A DNA stretch of 64,000 bases from Berkiella_A sp964633725 (GCA_964633725.1 CAZWHY010000012.1:13384-77383); one strand, 5' to 3'. Shown: positions 44,845 through 54,059, counted from the first letter of the stretch. Made by a program: numbers and translations. Notes: generated from the sequence alone by a model not told the origin.

Positions 44845-44875
44845 TGATTTGACAATATTATTATAAGGACAAAAG

Positions 44876-45142
44876 ATGACCAGTCTAAATAAAAGAGCAA
44901 TATCTGAATTTCTGCAAACACATTCCAATGATGGCTTGAATGCTATTGTGCATCATATTATTCAAACGACGAAATGTGCGGCTAATTGCCAAAATTTAAC
45001 AGACAGACCAAAATATTCAGAGATACTAGCAGCGGCACAAAAACGCGGTACACTAACATCCCCCCATCAAACAATACTCCAACAAGTTGAGGCATTAGGA
45101 AAGCTAGAGTGTCATAAAAGTAGCTTGAGAGTCTCTCGCTAA
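44876..45142 (+). CDS. Hypothetical protein, 88 aa
   Basis: Unrecognised small helical protein, starting 31 bases after the recombinase-like gene with an AAGGA ribosome site, so the two are probably in one operon. It contains three Cys (TTKCAANCQN and LECHKSS), a possible metal-binding or disulfide pattern. No signal peptide. Confidence 0.5.
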   Translation: MTSLNKRAISEFLQTHSNDGLNAIVHHIIQTTKCAANCQNLTDRPKYSEILAAAQKRGTLTSPHQTILQQVEALGKLECHKSSLRVSR

Positions 45143-45158
45143 AATATCCCAAGAAAAA

Positions 45159-46055
45159 CTATTTTTTTGATTTAGGACCTGGTTTATAAATATTTTTGCT
45201 TTCGCTTCTGGTCTCATTTTCTTGTCGAGCAACGCCTTCTTTACGTGTTGAAAAGAAGGATTTTTTCTTTTCTTTTCGCTGGCGTTCTTTGGATTCCATC
45301 TTGTCTTTTAAAGCCGTGCCTTCTGGTAATTCGGTAATTTGGCTTCCCATGCCAACAATCTGAGAAATATCCGCAACACTTAACCCTAGCACTTTAGAAA
45401 TTTGACTAATAGAACAAAAACCAATCAAATACCAGCAAAATATCCATTGCCTAAGACCATGTAAGCTACCAACCGGCAAGCCGGTAAAATCATCAAAATC
45501 ACTCGCCCTGCCTTCTCCTTTGCAATTCAGGCATACATAGTAATGACGTTGGTCGGGTGCTTCTGGTGGCGGGTCACGCCTAACAATATTAGTGGATTTA
45601 CACTTTGGACATATAGTGCCTTTAGGCCATCGAAGCATCTGTAAGGTTTTGAAGATTTCTTTCTCACCCAGCATATTTTTGATAGCGGCTATACGCGAAT
45701 CTGTATTGGCACCGCCCATACCACGTGGCATATCTCGCAGTTTTTTTAATGCGCTAACGTTATCATGCTCTGAGTTATCTGAATTGGACACACTGGCCGC
45801 CTTTTGCTCGTTCTTTAATGGGGTGCAGGTTATACGCTCCCTCCCATTATATTCCAACATGCTCGATAGATCTTGAGTAAATGCAACAATTGGCTCTACT
45901 TTATAAGAAGAATTGTGCTGTTCTTGCAAAAAAGACAAAGGTTTCCTTTTTTTCAGCCCTGGATTAGGCGGGCTTTTTTTAGCGGCCTGTCTTTTTTGCT
46001 TGTCACCTGACTCTTTTCTTAGAATAGATGCAATCCTTTGTGTCCAATCCGACAT
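45159..46055 (-). CDS. Zinc-ribbon protein related to IS1595-type transposase N-termini, 298 aa
   Basis: The central part (about 130-235) shows ML(x)WPKGTICPKCKSTNIV and YYVCLNCKGEGRASDFDDFTG (CxxC...CxxC zinc ribbon), then GSLHGLRQWIFCWYLIGFCSISQISKVLGLSVADISQIV, a helix-turn-helix, the same order as in IS1595/ISXO2 transposases. The DDE catalytic domain is absent; instead there are charged N- and C-terminal tails (KESKNIYKPGPKSKK). It is likely a domesticated DNA-binding protein, perhaps a regulator. It is convergent with the 88-aa gene. Confidence 0.6.
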   Translation of the reverse strand: MSDWTQRIASILRKESGDKQKRQAAKKSPPNPGLKKRKPLSFLQEQHNSSYKVEPIVAFTQDLSSMLEYNGRERITCTPLKNEQKAASVSNSDNSEHDNVSALKKLRDMPRGMGGANTDSRIAAIKNMLGEKEIFKTLQMLRWPKGTICPKCKSTNIVRRDPPPEAPDQRHYYVCLNCKGEGRASDFDDFTGLPVGSLHGLRQWIFCWYLIGFCSISQISKVLGLSVADISQIVGMGSQITELPEGTALKDKMESKERQRKEKKKSFFSTRKEGVARQENETRSESKNIYKPGPKSKK

Positions 46056-46178
46056 TTATTATGCTCCAATCAAGCTCTAGCCAATCCATATGTGTGTAGA
46101 GCCTGAAATTTACTGGAACTTTAAGCAGATGTCAATTTAAGTTTGTTAACTATTTATACCTGTGCTGTTTAATTAAAC

Positions 46179-48758
46179 TTAAAAACGACCAGCTGCTTGT
46201 TTGCTACTAGGTTTTTTCTGCAGCGTCTCTTTATCCCTGTCGTCTAATTTAGGCATAATGTTTCCACTAACATATCCTTTAATGGCTTTTTGTACTTTTT
46301 CTTTATCCTTACAATCACTATCATTTTCTATATTATCCACTGTTGAATGTCTTAATATCGTTGAGCCACCATATGTTTCTTTACTTGTTGTAGATACCGC
46401 AGCCTTATCCATCGCATATTTTGCAAACATCGCCATTTCAAGATCACCAAAACCTTCTTTGGGCGTAATTTCAACCGGTTTACCTCCATGCTTCACATAA
46501 AATGTTTTGCCTTGTAATATGGCTTGCTCTTTAAACTCTAATAGCAAAGCCAATCCTACATCTGCTTGCGGAATTTTCTCTCCCTTTTTGTTAGTCGCAG
46601 GTTGAATATTAATGGGATTGGTTTTACTACCTTTGTCATGCTCTGCTATAGAGATTAAGACCGCATCCTTAGTTTGTTCTTTCAAGTTCTGATAAGCGGA
46701 TTCACGCCCAGCAGATGAACTAAACATAGACTGGCCTAATAGCGCTTTACGATCTAAGTCATAATTGATAATGACTGTGTTTCCATTATTTTTATGTTCA
46801 ACACTAAAACGACCTTTTTTACCACCATCAGATTCGGTACATGTTGAATCATATTTTGTAGAACTCGAATGGTGTTTGAAAAGCTGTGTATTTTCTGCCG
46901 CCTCGATTGCGCTTTTAAGTGACTCAATATCTCCGGCCTCACATTTTAACATTTTTAAATTATCTAGTTTCCCCAGGTGTTTGTTCAATGTATCTTCGTT
47001 GTAACAATTATTGCGTTTTGATAATACAGCCAAACTTCTGAACATGTTTTCCAACTGCTCGGCTGCTTTTAATTTTGCAAAGGCTTTTTGAATATTTTCA
47101 TCTTTATATTCATCCTTCTTTGCCACACCCTCAATAGTGTTATTCAGAACAGTCCCTGCACTGTCATTTGTTAATTCCATACATTCCTTAAGGGCAACCA
47201 TTTTGGCAATATGTACTTGTTGGGCTATGTCATCACAACGGGACTTGTGCTGATCTTTAATTTTGTGACGTCCTGCTTGGGGAGCATCCGCAGCCTCTTT
47301 AATAACATTAGATAAGGTGCCAAAAAAATCTGCCTCATAAGAATTTTGGTATTCAGCTAATTGTTCTTCTGTCATCTCTACACTAGCGTTTTTCTCTCTT
47401 TTATTATTATAATCAACAATAAATACTGACCCCATCTCCTCATCAACATTAGGATCTACCACCCTTGAAGACAATAACGTCTGCCTCTCTTGCCCTTCTG
47501 CTAAAGAATTTGGGTCTGCAGCTAGTTCAGATGCTTGCTGTGGTATATCAGACAACGACACTCCTAACTGTTCTCTTACGTCATCAACATTACTTAAACT
47601 TTGTCTGATACTCTCGGAAAAAAGAAGAAATCCAGTAGATTTTTTCTGTGGTTCCGCATTTTCGCTTACGTCATCTGACAGCTCTAGCGAATCACTATTG
47701 CTATCAACCTCAAAAGAAACTGTTTCTTGTTCTGCTTGCTCATCTAAAGTATTGGCACTATCAATGGGTGTAGAGCTTGGTCTTAATACAGACTCAACAT
47801 CATCATTTAAATTGTCTGTTGTTTCCATCGGTAAAGAACTAGATTTTTTCTTTCCTTTTATTACTCTGGGTTCTTCAAATGTTAACGCGTCATCTTCGGA
47901 TAGCTCATTACTATTGCTATTAAAAGAGACTGTTTCTCGTTCTGCTTGCTCATCTAAAGTATTGGCACTATCAATGGGGGTAGAACTTGGTCTTAATACA
48001 GCCTCAACATCATCATCTAAATTGTCTGTTGTTTCTATAGGTGAAGAACTAGATTTTTTCTTTCCTTCTATTTTTCCAAGCTCTTCATTTTCAGAGTTAA
48101 GAGAACCCATTAATTCTGATGCATCCTCCAAGGTTGGAAGTACATCTTCTAAGTCCTCTGCAAGCGGCTCATTCTGTTGCTCTTGCGATACAGTGTTATC
48201 TATTTCTTCTGATAATTCTAATAAACTATCAGATGTGGAGAGGCTATCCACCTCAATGCCTTCTTGCTGTTGTGCTTTTGATTCCTCTTCTAATCGTTTT
48301 TTCTCTTCTTCCTCTAACCGTTTCGTTTCTGCTTCTTGTTGCTTCGCTTCTTCCTCAATCTGGCTTGATAATTTTCCCCTGCCTTCTATTGATGGCACTG
48401 GTGGTGGAAGACCGCCCGCGTCGACAACAACTTCATCCTCATCTCGTGATTCTACAATTACGGCTTCCTGTTCCTGCTCTTGCTCTTTCACTTGTTCTGC
48501 TTTTAATCTAGCTATCTCTTCATTCAATGCTGCCTGATCCTGCTCTGCAATTTCTGACAAAGTTAGGGGTACATCTTCTTGTACTTCCTCTGCATCAACT
48601 TGTACTTCCTCTGCATCAACTTGTACTTCCTCTGCATCAACAGATGCTGGTGGCAGTTCCGATGCAATTGGTGGTGCTTGCTCTTGCTCTTGCTCTTGCT
48701 CTGCATCAACGCTATCAGATTTATCTAGGTTCCTCTCACGAATAGCTGCGAAAAGAGC
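46179..48758 (-). CDS. Giant repetitive Glu/Gln/Pro-rich candidate effector, 3' part
   Basis: This is the C-terminal side of a gene interrupted by an assembly gap; the 5' part continues beyond it. Right after the gap comes ALFAAIRERNLDKSDSVD, a WH2-like segment, then QEQEQ runs, three VDAEEVQ units, a second proline/helix unit (GLPPPVPSIEGRGKLSSQI), and two near-identical blocks of about 85 aa (KGKKKSSS.P.ETTDNL.DDVE.VLRPSSTPI). The last 350 residues look globular and helical, ending KPSSKQAAGRF. No catalytic motif or signal peptide is seen. Candidate Dot/Icm substrate binding actin (see findings). Confidence 0.65.
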   Translation of the reverse strand, partial: ALFAAIRERNLDKSDSVDAEQEQEQEQAPPIASELPPASVDAEEVQVDAEEVQVDAEEVQEDVPLTLSEIAEQDQAALNEEIARLKAEQVKEQEQEQEAVIVESRDEDEVVVDAGGLPPPVPSIEGRGKLSSQIEEEAKQQEAETKRLEEEEKKRLEEESKAQQQEGIEVDSLSTSDSLLELSEEIDNTVSQEQQNEPLAEDLEDVLPTLEDASELMGSLNSENEELGKIEGKKKSSSSPIETTDNLDDDVEAVLRPSSTPIDSANTLDEQAERETVSFNSNSNELSEDDALTFEEPRVIKGKKKSSSLPMETTDNLNDDVESVLRPSSTPIDSANTLDEQAEQETVSFEVDSNSDSLELSDDVSENAEPQKKSTGFLLFSESIRQSLSNVDDVREQLGVSLSDIPQQASELAADPNSLAEGQERQTLLSSRVVDPNVDEEMGSVFIVDYNNKREKNASVEMTEEQLAEYQNSYEADFFGTLSNVIKEAADAPQAGRHKIKDQHKSRCDDIAQQVHIAKMVALKECMELTNDSAGTVLNNTIEGVAKKDEYKDENIQKAFAKLKAAEQLENMFRSLAVLSKRNNCYNEDTLNKHLGKLDNLKMLKCEAGDIESLKSAIEAAENTQLFKHHSSSTKYDSTCTESDGGKKGRFSVEHKNNGNTVIINYDLDRKALLGQSMFSSSAGRESAYQNLKEQTKDAVLISIAEHDKGSKTNPINIQPATNKKGEKIPQADVGLALLLEFKEQAILQGKTFYVKHGGKPVEITPKEGFGDLEMAMFAKYAMDKAAVSTTSKETYGGSTILRHSTVDNIENDSDCKDKEKVQKAIKGYVSGNIMPKLDDRDKETLQKKPSSKQAAGRF
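47700..48080. repeat. Two-copy internal repeat of about 230-250 bp
   Basis: Two near-identical coding blocks (starting near 47700 and 47935) share long identical runs such as TCTGCTTGCTCATCTAAAGT and CTATCAATGGG. They encode the S.P.ETTDNL.DDVE.VLRPSSTP repeat of the giant protein. Confidence 0.85.
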
Positions 48759-48858
48759 NNNNNNNNNNNNNNNNNNNNNNNNNNNNNNNNNNNNNNNNNN
48801 NNNNNNNNNNNNNNNNNNNNNNNNNNNNNNNNNNNNNNNNNNNNNNNNNNNNNNNNNN
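48759..48858. other. Assembly gap of 100 N inside a repetitive gene
   Basis: Exactly 100 N, the usual placeholder for a gap of unknown size. The flanks are nearly identical: bases before and after both hold the AATAGCTGCGAAAAGAGC segment and hexanucleotide runs, so the assembly broke in a tandem repeat. The reading frames on either side do not match across the placeholder length. Confidence 0.98.
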
Positions 48859-50241
48859 TTGCACTTGCTCCTGCTCTTGTATTTGTTCTTGTTCTTGCTC
48901 TTGCTCTTGCTCTTCATCAACGCTATCAGATTTATCTAGGTTCCTCTCACGAATAGCTGCGAAAAGAGCATCTCTGCCAGACTGTTTTTCTGGTTCCTGC
49001 TGCACTGTGGGCATAGGTGGTGGCGGAGGTGCCTTGGGAATTTCATTTACATTAGCATTAGTCCCAGGTGCAATTGGTGGACCATCACTTATAGACAGTT
49101 CATCCTCTTGCTCTTGTACTTGCACTTGCTCTTGTATTTGCTCTTGCTCCTGCTCTTGCTCTTGCTCTTGCTCTTGCTCTACATCAACACTATCAGGTTT
49201 ATCTGGGTTCCTCGCACGAATAGCATCTAAAAGAGCGCTTCTGCCAGATTGCTCTGGTTTTGTTTCTTGCTTCTGCTCTACTGTCCTTCTAACAATATCC
49301 TTAATATTCTCAGCCACCTTATCTTTTTCCTGTGAAACTGTTGGTGGTGGTGGCGGTGCAAATACAACATCCTCCTGTGCTTCTTGTTCAATCTCTGCTT
49401 GCTCTTGCGATAAAGTGTCATCTGGCTGTTTTTTTGATTGATTATCTATATCAGAAACAGTTTTTAGGGTAGTTGAGCTAGAATTGTCCCAGTCATAATC
49501 ATCTGATTGACTACCGCTGCCAATCGAGTCTCTTCTAGCTGTAATCGCAGAGAAATCAAATCCCTCTGTTGAGGGAGATTGCTTATGCTGTTTTGGTAAT
49601 GGAACAACGGCCTTATTAGGCTCATTTTTTTTAGCTTCAGTCTCATGTTTTTTAGCTTGAAACGCAGCAAGATTTTCTATTGGAGGTGCTGGTGGAGGTG
49701 GCTTATCTTCTATAGGTGGATTTTTTTTCTCTACATGCGCTTCATCTATCTGTACTTCATCTATCTGTACTTCATCTATCTGTACTTCATCTATCTGTAC
49801 TTCATCTACAGCGCTATTAGAATCATCTTTATTACGATTTGCAATTTGTTCGAGCCACGTGTCTCCTTTAGGTTGCTTTCTCTGTACTTTTGCCTTTTCT
49901 ACTGCTTCCTTTTTTTCAGCCTCTTCTAAGATTAGCTTGTTCTCAGCTTTTAAAACATCGATATGATCTGAAACCATGGCTTTAACGTGATCATTAATTT
50001 CCTCATCATCCAAGTTACCCCTCTCAATAGAAAAGTCGTTAGCGATAACCTCTTCAAGCTCATCAGACCAAAGCTCCTCAAGCTTTCCAGACAAGTCTTC
50101 AAGCTCTTTTAAAGTAAGTTCAGAAATAGCCTTGCTTTTATATAAAGCACCATCGTACTTGGATAGATCAACCTTGCTTTTATTGATTTTACCTTTGAGT
50201 GCACCCAACAACCCACCATTTTCAGGACCATCACCAGACAT
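48859..50241 (-). CDS. Giant repetitive effector candidate, 5' part with PPPP/WH2-like modules
   Basis: N-terminal part, from ATG 50241 (MSGDGPENGGLLGALKGK). Residues 20-125 are helical. Then come four tandem DEVQI units, and modules made of a proline run followed by a WH2-like helix: PPPPAPPIENL (about 180), APPPPPTVSQ (295) then GRSALLDAIRARNPDKPDSV (333-352), APPPPPMPTV (404) then GRDALFAAIRERNLDKSDSV (422-441), each followed by Glu/Gln hexads. GRSALLDAIR is close to the WH2 consensus of WASP/WAVE (GR..LL..IR.G). Polyproline plus WH2 is the layout of actin nucleators. There is no signal peptide. Confidence 0.68.
48867..48915. repeat. Hexanucleotide tandem run (TTGCTC type)
   Basis: TGCTCTTGCTCTTGCTCTTG-type runs of six-base units encode Glu-Gln pairs. 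A longer run of the same kind lies at 49093-49181 and a short one near 48680-48705. These are prone to copy-number change. Confidence 0.85.
49738..49812. repeat. 15-bp tandem repeat, four to five units
   Basis: The unit CATCTATCTGTACTT is repeated head to tail, encoding DEVQI pentads on the minus strand within the giant gene. Confidence 0.9.
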
Positions 50242-50412
50242 AACTGTACCTCTACCAAATTCAAAACGTATAATAGTGAGACAGATTGAATAACGAGAAG
50301 TTCAATTATTGTAGTGTAGAGTATAATTGGAATTTAGAAATATTCAGCAAAAACAGCCAGTTAGCTATTTACATAGAAAAGACAAAAAAAGATATTAGGC
50401 AAAAGGGAGGAA

Positions 50413-51921
50413 CTACCCCCCTTTTTTATACTTCTTTTTAGCAACGTTTACATAGGCAGATTTCATCGGGGCAATGTTTTTATTACCAATCCAAGTTTTA
50501 TCGATAAAAAATTGAATCGCTGTATTTTGCATACCCCAATAAAGCGCAGTGATGGTAAACACAGCCATGGCGGTTAGTTGAATTTGAACAATATACCACC
50601 CTCCTATGGCGTGCATAATAATCAAAGTTAAAACCAAAACCGCGACACGAGAACCAAATTTACTCATACCATATATTTTAGGCGCATCTTTTAACCATAA
50701 GCGATTTTTTCTAAACTCTGTGGAAACCGGCATAACGCCAGAAACAAAAAAACTAGTGAATCGATGCTGACAAGTTAAAATAAATAAAAACCAAAGGCAA
50801 AGCGCTGCCAAACTCAATAAAAATATTGGCAAAATCTCGGGTTGGTGTGCCCAGTTATAAAATGTAAACATCCAGCCTGTACCCCATAGACGTACACAGG
50901 CTAGGATTAATAACGGCACACTGAACATGCCTAAAATAAGCTCTCGAATGGTTCTACCTTCTGAGATTTTGGCGACATAACTCCCCCAAAAAGGACACCA
51001 TAAAATCCACCAGGCCCAATACATTGCCGCAAAGCGATCTGCGATGGGTGCCAAGTTGAAAAAATCATAACAACTGGCACAATCAAATTTTACCAACAAC
51101 TCTGGCCGTATACTGGCCAAATGACTATTCGCAAAACCGGCAATCAGCACTAATGGCAACAGTATCATCAAGACGATGAAATATAAGCCAAATAAGCTAA
51201 TCTTTTTAGCGGCTAATTTTCTAAATAATTTTCTCCCCCAGTGCAAAGAAAATAGGGGGGAGGCAAAACAAAACATTGAGATGGTCACCATGGGAATCAA
51301 AAGATGGTCAAAACCTAATAAAAGTTTTGCCGCATAGCTGCATAATAAAATAATAGCGACGACAATAAAGGCAAAAGCAAACCAAGTGGAAGTAAAGCTA
51401 GTCGCTTCCACGAAGGTCTTCATTGGCGGTTGCATCCATCTTGGACACCATAGTTCACATAATTGGTAATACAGTGGCACACCTTTTTTGACATAGGTAT
51501 AGTAAGCTAATACCAATCCCCATAATGTGTAAATGCTCCAGGGATAAATCCCCCAACGCGTTAGTGTATATTGACTTAAGATGTCCACACTAAAATAATA
51601 AGACAACGCACCATCGGTAAACGCGGGACCTGTGCCTAAATAAGCAATAATAGAAGCGATGGTAAATACCAGCAAAATAATATTGCCTAATAAGACCGCC
51701 CCGAACCACTGCCAAAGCGGCATACGAGCCTCACGTGCACCCAGCGGCACAGAGCCAGCAGGCGTCAGGCAAATAAAGAGTAAGTAAAAACCCAAAGCAA
51801 TGGTGAGAATACCATAGAGCAAAATCCAACCAGGCTTTGCATAAGCCATCCAACCAATACCCATATAAGCAAAAAGCACTAGTATTGATTTAATTAATCT
51901 GAAAGTTCTTAGTTTGTTCAT
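50413..51921 (-). CDS. BCCT-family betaine/choline/carnitine-type transporter
   Basis: 502 aa with about twelve hydrophobic helices. The family signature is visible as AMYWAWWILWCPFWGSYVAKISEGRTIREL (W.WW..W.PF.G...A.IS.GRTIRE), and the N-terminal GTGPAFTDGALSYYF segment fits too. BCCT carriers import compatible solutes or quaternary amines. The ATG at 51921 lies only 11 bases after the T-run of a terminator and has no ribosome site, so an internal start or read-through control should be considered. It lies downstream of icmX; Dot/Icm linkage is by position only. Confidence 0.85.
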   Translation of the reverse strand: MNKLRTFRLIKSILVLFAYMGIGWMAYAKPGWILLYGILTIALGFYLLFICLTPAGSVPLGAREARMPLWQWFGAVLLGNIILLVFTIASIIAYLGTGPAFTDGALSYYFSVDILSQYTLTRWGIYPWSIYTLWGLVLAYYTYVKKGVPLYYQLCELWCPRWMQPPMKTFVEATSFTSTWFAFAFIVVAIILLCSYAAKLLLGFDHLLIPMVTISMFCFASPLFSLHWGRKLFRKLAAKKISLFGLYFIVLMILLPLVLIAGFANSHLASIRPELLVKFDCASCYDFFNLAPIADRFAAMYWAWWILWCPFWGSYVAKISEGRTIRELILGMFSVPLLILACVRLWGTGWMFTFYNWAHQPEILPIFLLSLAALCLWFLFILTCQHRFTSFFVSGVMPVSTEFRKNRLWLKDAPKIYGMSKFGSRVAVLVLTLIIMHAIGGWYIVQIQLTAMAVFTITALYWGMQNTAIQFFIDKTWIGNKNIAPMKSAYVNVAKKKYKKGG

Positions 51922-51931
51922 TTTTTATTTA

Positions 51932-51956
51932 CAAAAAAACGGGGCAATCAGCCCCG
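51932..51956 (-). terminator. Rho-independent terminator after icmX
   Basis: On the minus strand CGGGGC, a 5-nt loop TGATT, GCCCCG, then seven T. It closes the icmW-ORF-icmX operon, about 85 bases after the icmX stop, and lies directly before the BCCT start codon. Confidence 0.9.
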
Positions 51957-52039
51957 CTTATGTTTCGTCATACCAGTCTAATCAATTCTGTGATGTTATC
52001 ACAATTTTGCTTACAACTGGCATTCATTTAAGCTTTCAT

Positions 52040-53260
52040 CTAATCATCGGATGAAGAGTCTTTTGTTTCTTTTAAGATATCCTCGTAGCTTTTACTCGCT
52101 TCAATTTGTTTTCTGATAGCATCTTGATTATCTTCGTCTAGATAGTTTTCTGAGAAATCTCTCATAACATTATATAATCTAGCGCCATTCGCATTCATTA
52201 TTGCTATAGCCGCTGCTTGCTGCTCTTGTAATTTAAACGTTTGGAGTTGCATCCACGCATTGTAAGCCATAATATGCGTCATTTCACGTAGTAAGGCGGT
52301 ATCAGATGATTTTCCAATCTCCCCATACCACGCTTCATTTTGAAAGCGATCGGTTGCATATTTTTCAATCAATTCCATTACCGTTTTAGCATCTGAATTC
52401 GTGTCGTCTTCTGCCAAAATTCTTCTTGATAACATCCCGGAAAGAATATTGGTACTAGGTGCGATGTTCACCGCATCTATCATTGCGCCAGCCGCATCTT
52501 CCTTTTCCTGAGGCTGCAAACCATCTAGCCCACCCGATAAGATTTCCTCGGCTGTCATACCTTGTATTTCTTGGAGTTTTTTCACGGTATCTGTATCAAT
52601 TCCCTGATCTGCGCCTCCAATGACAATAGTCATGAGCTGTCTGGCCAATTCAGGCGTTGTTTTGTTTAACCGTAAAACCTCTCCCATATTAAGAGGCATA
52701 ACGTCACCATCTGAGCCTACTTTACCTTCAATGAACTGCTCGTACATAATTTGTCTAGGCGATTTAGGAGGCGTACTCGCCACGAGTGCACCATTGCCAG
52801 ACAATGCATCCAATAAATTCTGTGCTCTCACCTGTTCTTCTGATGGCCAATATTTACTCATTAATTCCTGGAAAGCACCATTGACGAGTTCTTGGGCTCT
52901 ATCATCCGCATTCGCCTCTCCGACTTGTTTCCCAGTGCTAATCGCCCACTGAACGCCGGGTGCATTCATAAATAGTAATTCTTGATTTAACTCATACTCT
53001 TTTAATCTAGCTTCTGCTTCGTAGTTAATAATTGCTGAAGCAACATCCTGGCGTGTAAAGCTTCCTGCCTCGGCGCGAATAGCTGCCAAGTCGCTTTGAT
53101 TGCTTGCTTTTAATTGGTTAATAGCATCTACCACACCAGCAGAAGAAGATGCTGATTCGGCAGCAGGAGCCTCGTCAACAGCAAAAGATGCCACAGGCAA
53201 AGCCAGTCCAAATGCAAGAATAACACTGCTTAATACAAGGTTTCGTTTAGAGTTTTTCAT
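52040..53260 (-). CDS. icmX: IcmX-like periplasmic Dot/Icm protein
   Basis: 406 aa with a signal peptide (NLVLSSVILAFGLALPVASFA). IcmX is a periplasmic or secreted Dot/Icm component (466 aa in Legionella) encoded next to icmW and icmV. The mature protein is helical with Gln/Glu-rich segments and a conserved-looking end (REMTHIMAYNAWMQLQTFKLQEQQAAAIAIMNA). Third gene in icmW-ORF-icmX; the transcript ends at the 51932 terminator. Identification relies on synteny plus signal peptide and size, so I rate it good but not certain. Confidence 0.82.
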   Translation of the reverse strand: MKNSKRNLVLSSVILAFGLALPVASFAVDEAPAAESASSSAGVVDAINQLKASNQSDLAAIRAEAGSFTRQDVASAIINYEAEARLKEYELNQELLFMNAPGVQWAISTGKQVGEANADDRAQELVNGAFQELMSKYWPSEEQVRAQNLLDALSGNGALVASTPPKSPRQIMYEQFIEGKVGSDGDVMPLNMGEVLRLNKTTPELARQLMTIVIGGADQGIDTDTVKKLQEIQGMTAEEILSGGLDGLQPQEKEDAAGAMIDAVNIAPSTNILSGMLSRRILAEDDTNSDAKTVMELIEKYATDRFQNEAWYGEIGKSSDTALLREMTHIMAYNAWMQLQTFKLQEQQAAAIAIMNANGARLYNVMRDFSENYLDEDNQDAIRKQIEASKSYEDILKETKDSSSDD

Positions 53261-53311
53261 GATTCACCTATTGCTTATAGTTTAAACTTTATATCTTGTT
53301 GGCATTTAAAA

Positions 53312-53602
53312 CTACTGCCAAGTGTTATCTTCATCACTGCCGCCACTGTATCCACCGTCATCACCATCCCCCAGCAAAGGAGAAGGATCCGAAGAGCCAC
53401 TGTCGGCACCAGCGTCTTCAGCAGGGGCTTCACCAGAAACTTCTACCTTCAAAAAAGATTCTGGTGGTTTGTATTGGGCTAATTTTTCTTTTTGCTCATC
53501 CACTCTGGGTTGAACAAACTCGTCATAAGCCTGACCCGCAAACACAGAACTGCTAACGACGAGTCCCACAATAGACAAAGCTGCAATGATTAATTTATTC
53601 AT
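53312..53602 (-). CDS. Small exported acidic protein between icmW and icmX, 96 aa
   Basis: It starts inside the end of icmW (ATGAATAA overlap, 8 bases), so it is translationally coupled. Signal peptide NKLIIAALSIVGLVVSSSVFA-GQ. The mature part is about 73 aa: a short polar helix (AYDEFVQPRVDEQKEKLAQYKPPESF) and a disordered acidic tail (DGDDGGYSGGSDEDNTW). I do not know this gene from the Legionella icmWX locus. Probably a periplasmic partner of IcmX or a lineage-specific Dot/Icm accessory (inference). Confidence 0.7.
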   Translation of the reverse strand: MNKLIIAALSIVGLVVSSSVFAGQAYDEFVQPRVDEQKEKLAQYKPPESFLKVEVSGEAPAEDAGADSGSSDPSPLLGDGDDGGYSGGSDEDNTWQ

Positions 53603-54059
53603 GTTCGGTCTCCAAAGCTTTTAAGATAAGGTTGATTCTTTCTGGGGCAAAGACTCTGCCCAATAGCTGTAAACGTTCAAAGGCTAAATTTCGTTTTAAA
53701 AACAAATCAGCATATTTATTTTTATTATTCGCATCCTTGGTATTTTCCTCTGCGTAGATGAGAAGCTTAGAAGCAGTACCTGGTTTGAGAACATCCAAAA
53801 ATTGCATCAATCTCAACGCTCGTCCGGAACGCAAATTGGCCAATAGTTTGATAACCATGCCTTCATCATTTAGCTCAAAATCATTGACATCATCCAGGCA
53901 AGTACCTAAACGCAATAATGCTTCTTCTACTTTAGGATCTTGATCGGCAGCCCACGACTCTATGCCCTCCATGGAAGTCACGATACGATACAATGTTCTT
54001 TTGTCGTAATCGTGCCAAAAAGTGTGTACAGCTTCTAATGACAAATCCGGCATATTCAT
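53595..54059 (-). CDS. icmW: IcmW, type IVB chaperone-like protein
   Basis: 154 aa (Legionella IcmW 151). It is acidic and helical, starting MPDLSLEAVHTFWHDYDKRTLYRIVTSMEGIESWA, typical of IcmW, which forms the IcmSW adaptor that recruits effectors to the coupling ATPase DotL. First gene of icmW-ORF-icmX and divergent from icmV-dotA, exactly the arrangement in Legionella. A 520-bp non-coding region between them contains both promoters. Confidence 0.93.
   Translation of the reverse strand: MNMPDLSLEAVHTFWHDYDKRTLYRIVTSMEGIESWAADQDPKVEEALLRLGTCLDDVNDFELNDEGMVIKLLANLRSGRALRLMQFLDVLKPGTASKLLIYAEENTKDANNKNKYADLFLKRNLAFERLQLLGRVFAPERINLILKALETEHE

Noticed and set aside
48119..48511. 130-aa plus-strand Leu-rich frame
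   Set aside because: Antisense product of Glu/Gln repeats, with no ribosome site.
47698..48537. 279-aa plus-strand frame, Ser-rich
   Set aside because: It is antisense to the giant repetitive gene; Ser runs are the complement of Glu/Asp codons.
49007..49441. 144-aa Cys/Ser-rich plus-strand frame
   Set aside because: Apparent Cys repeats are the antisense of Gln/Glu hexanucleotide repeats.
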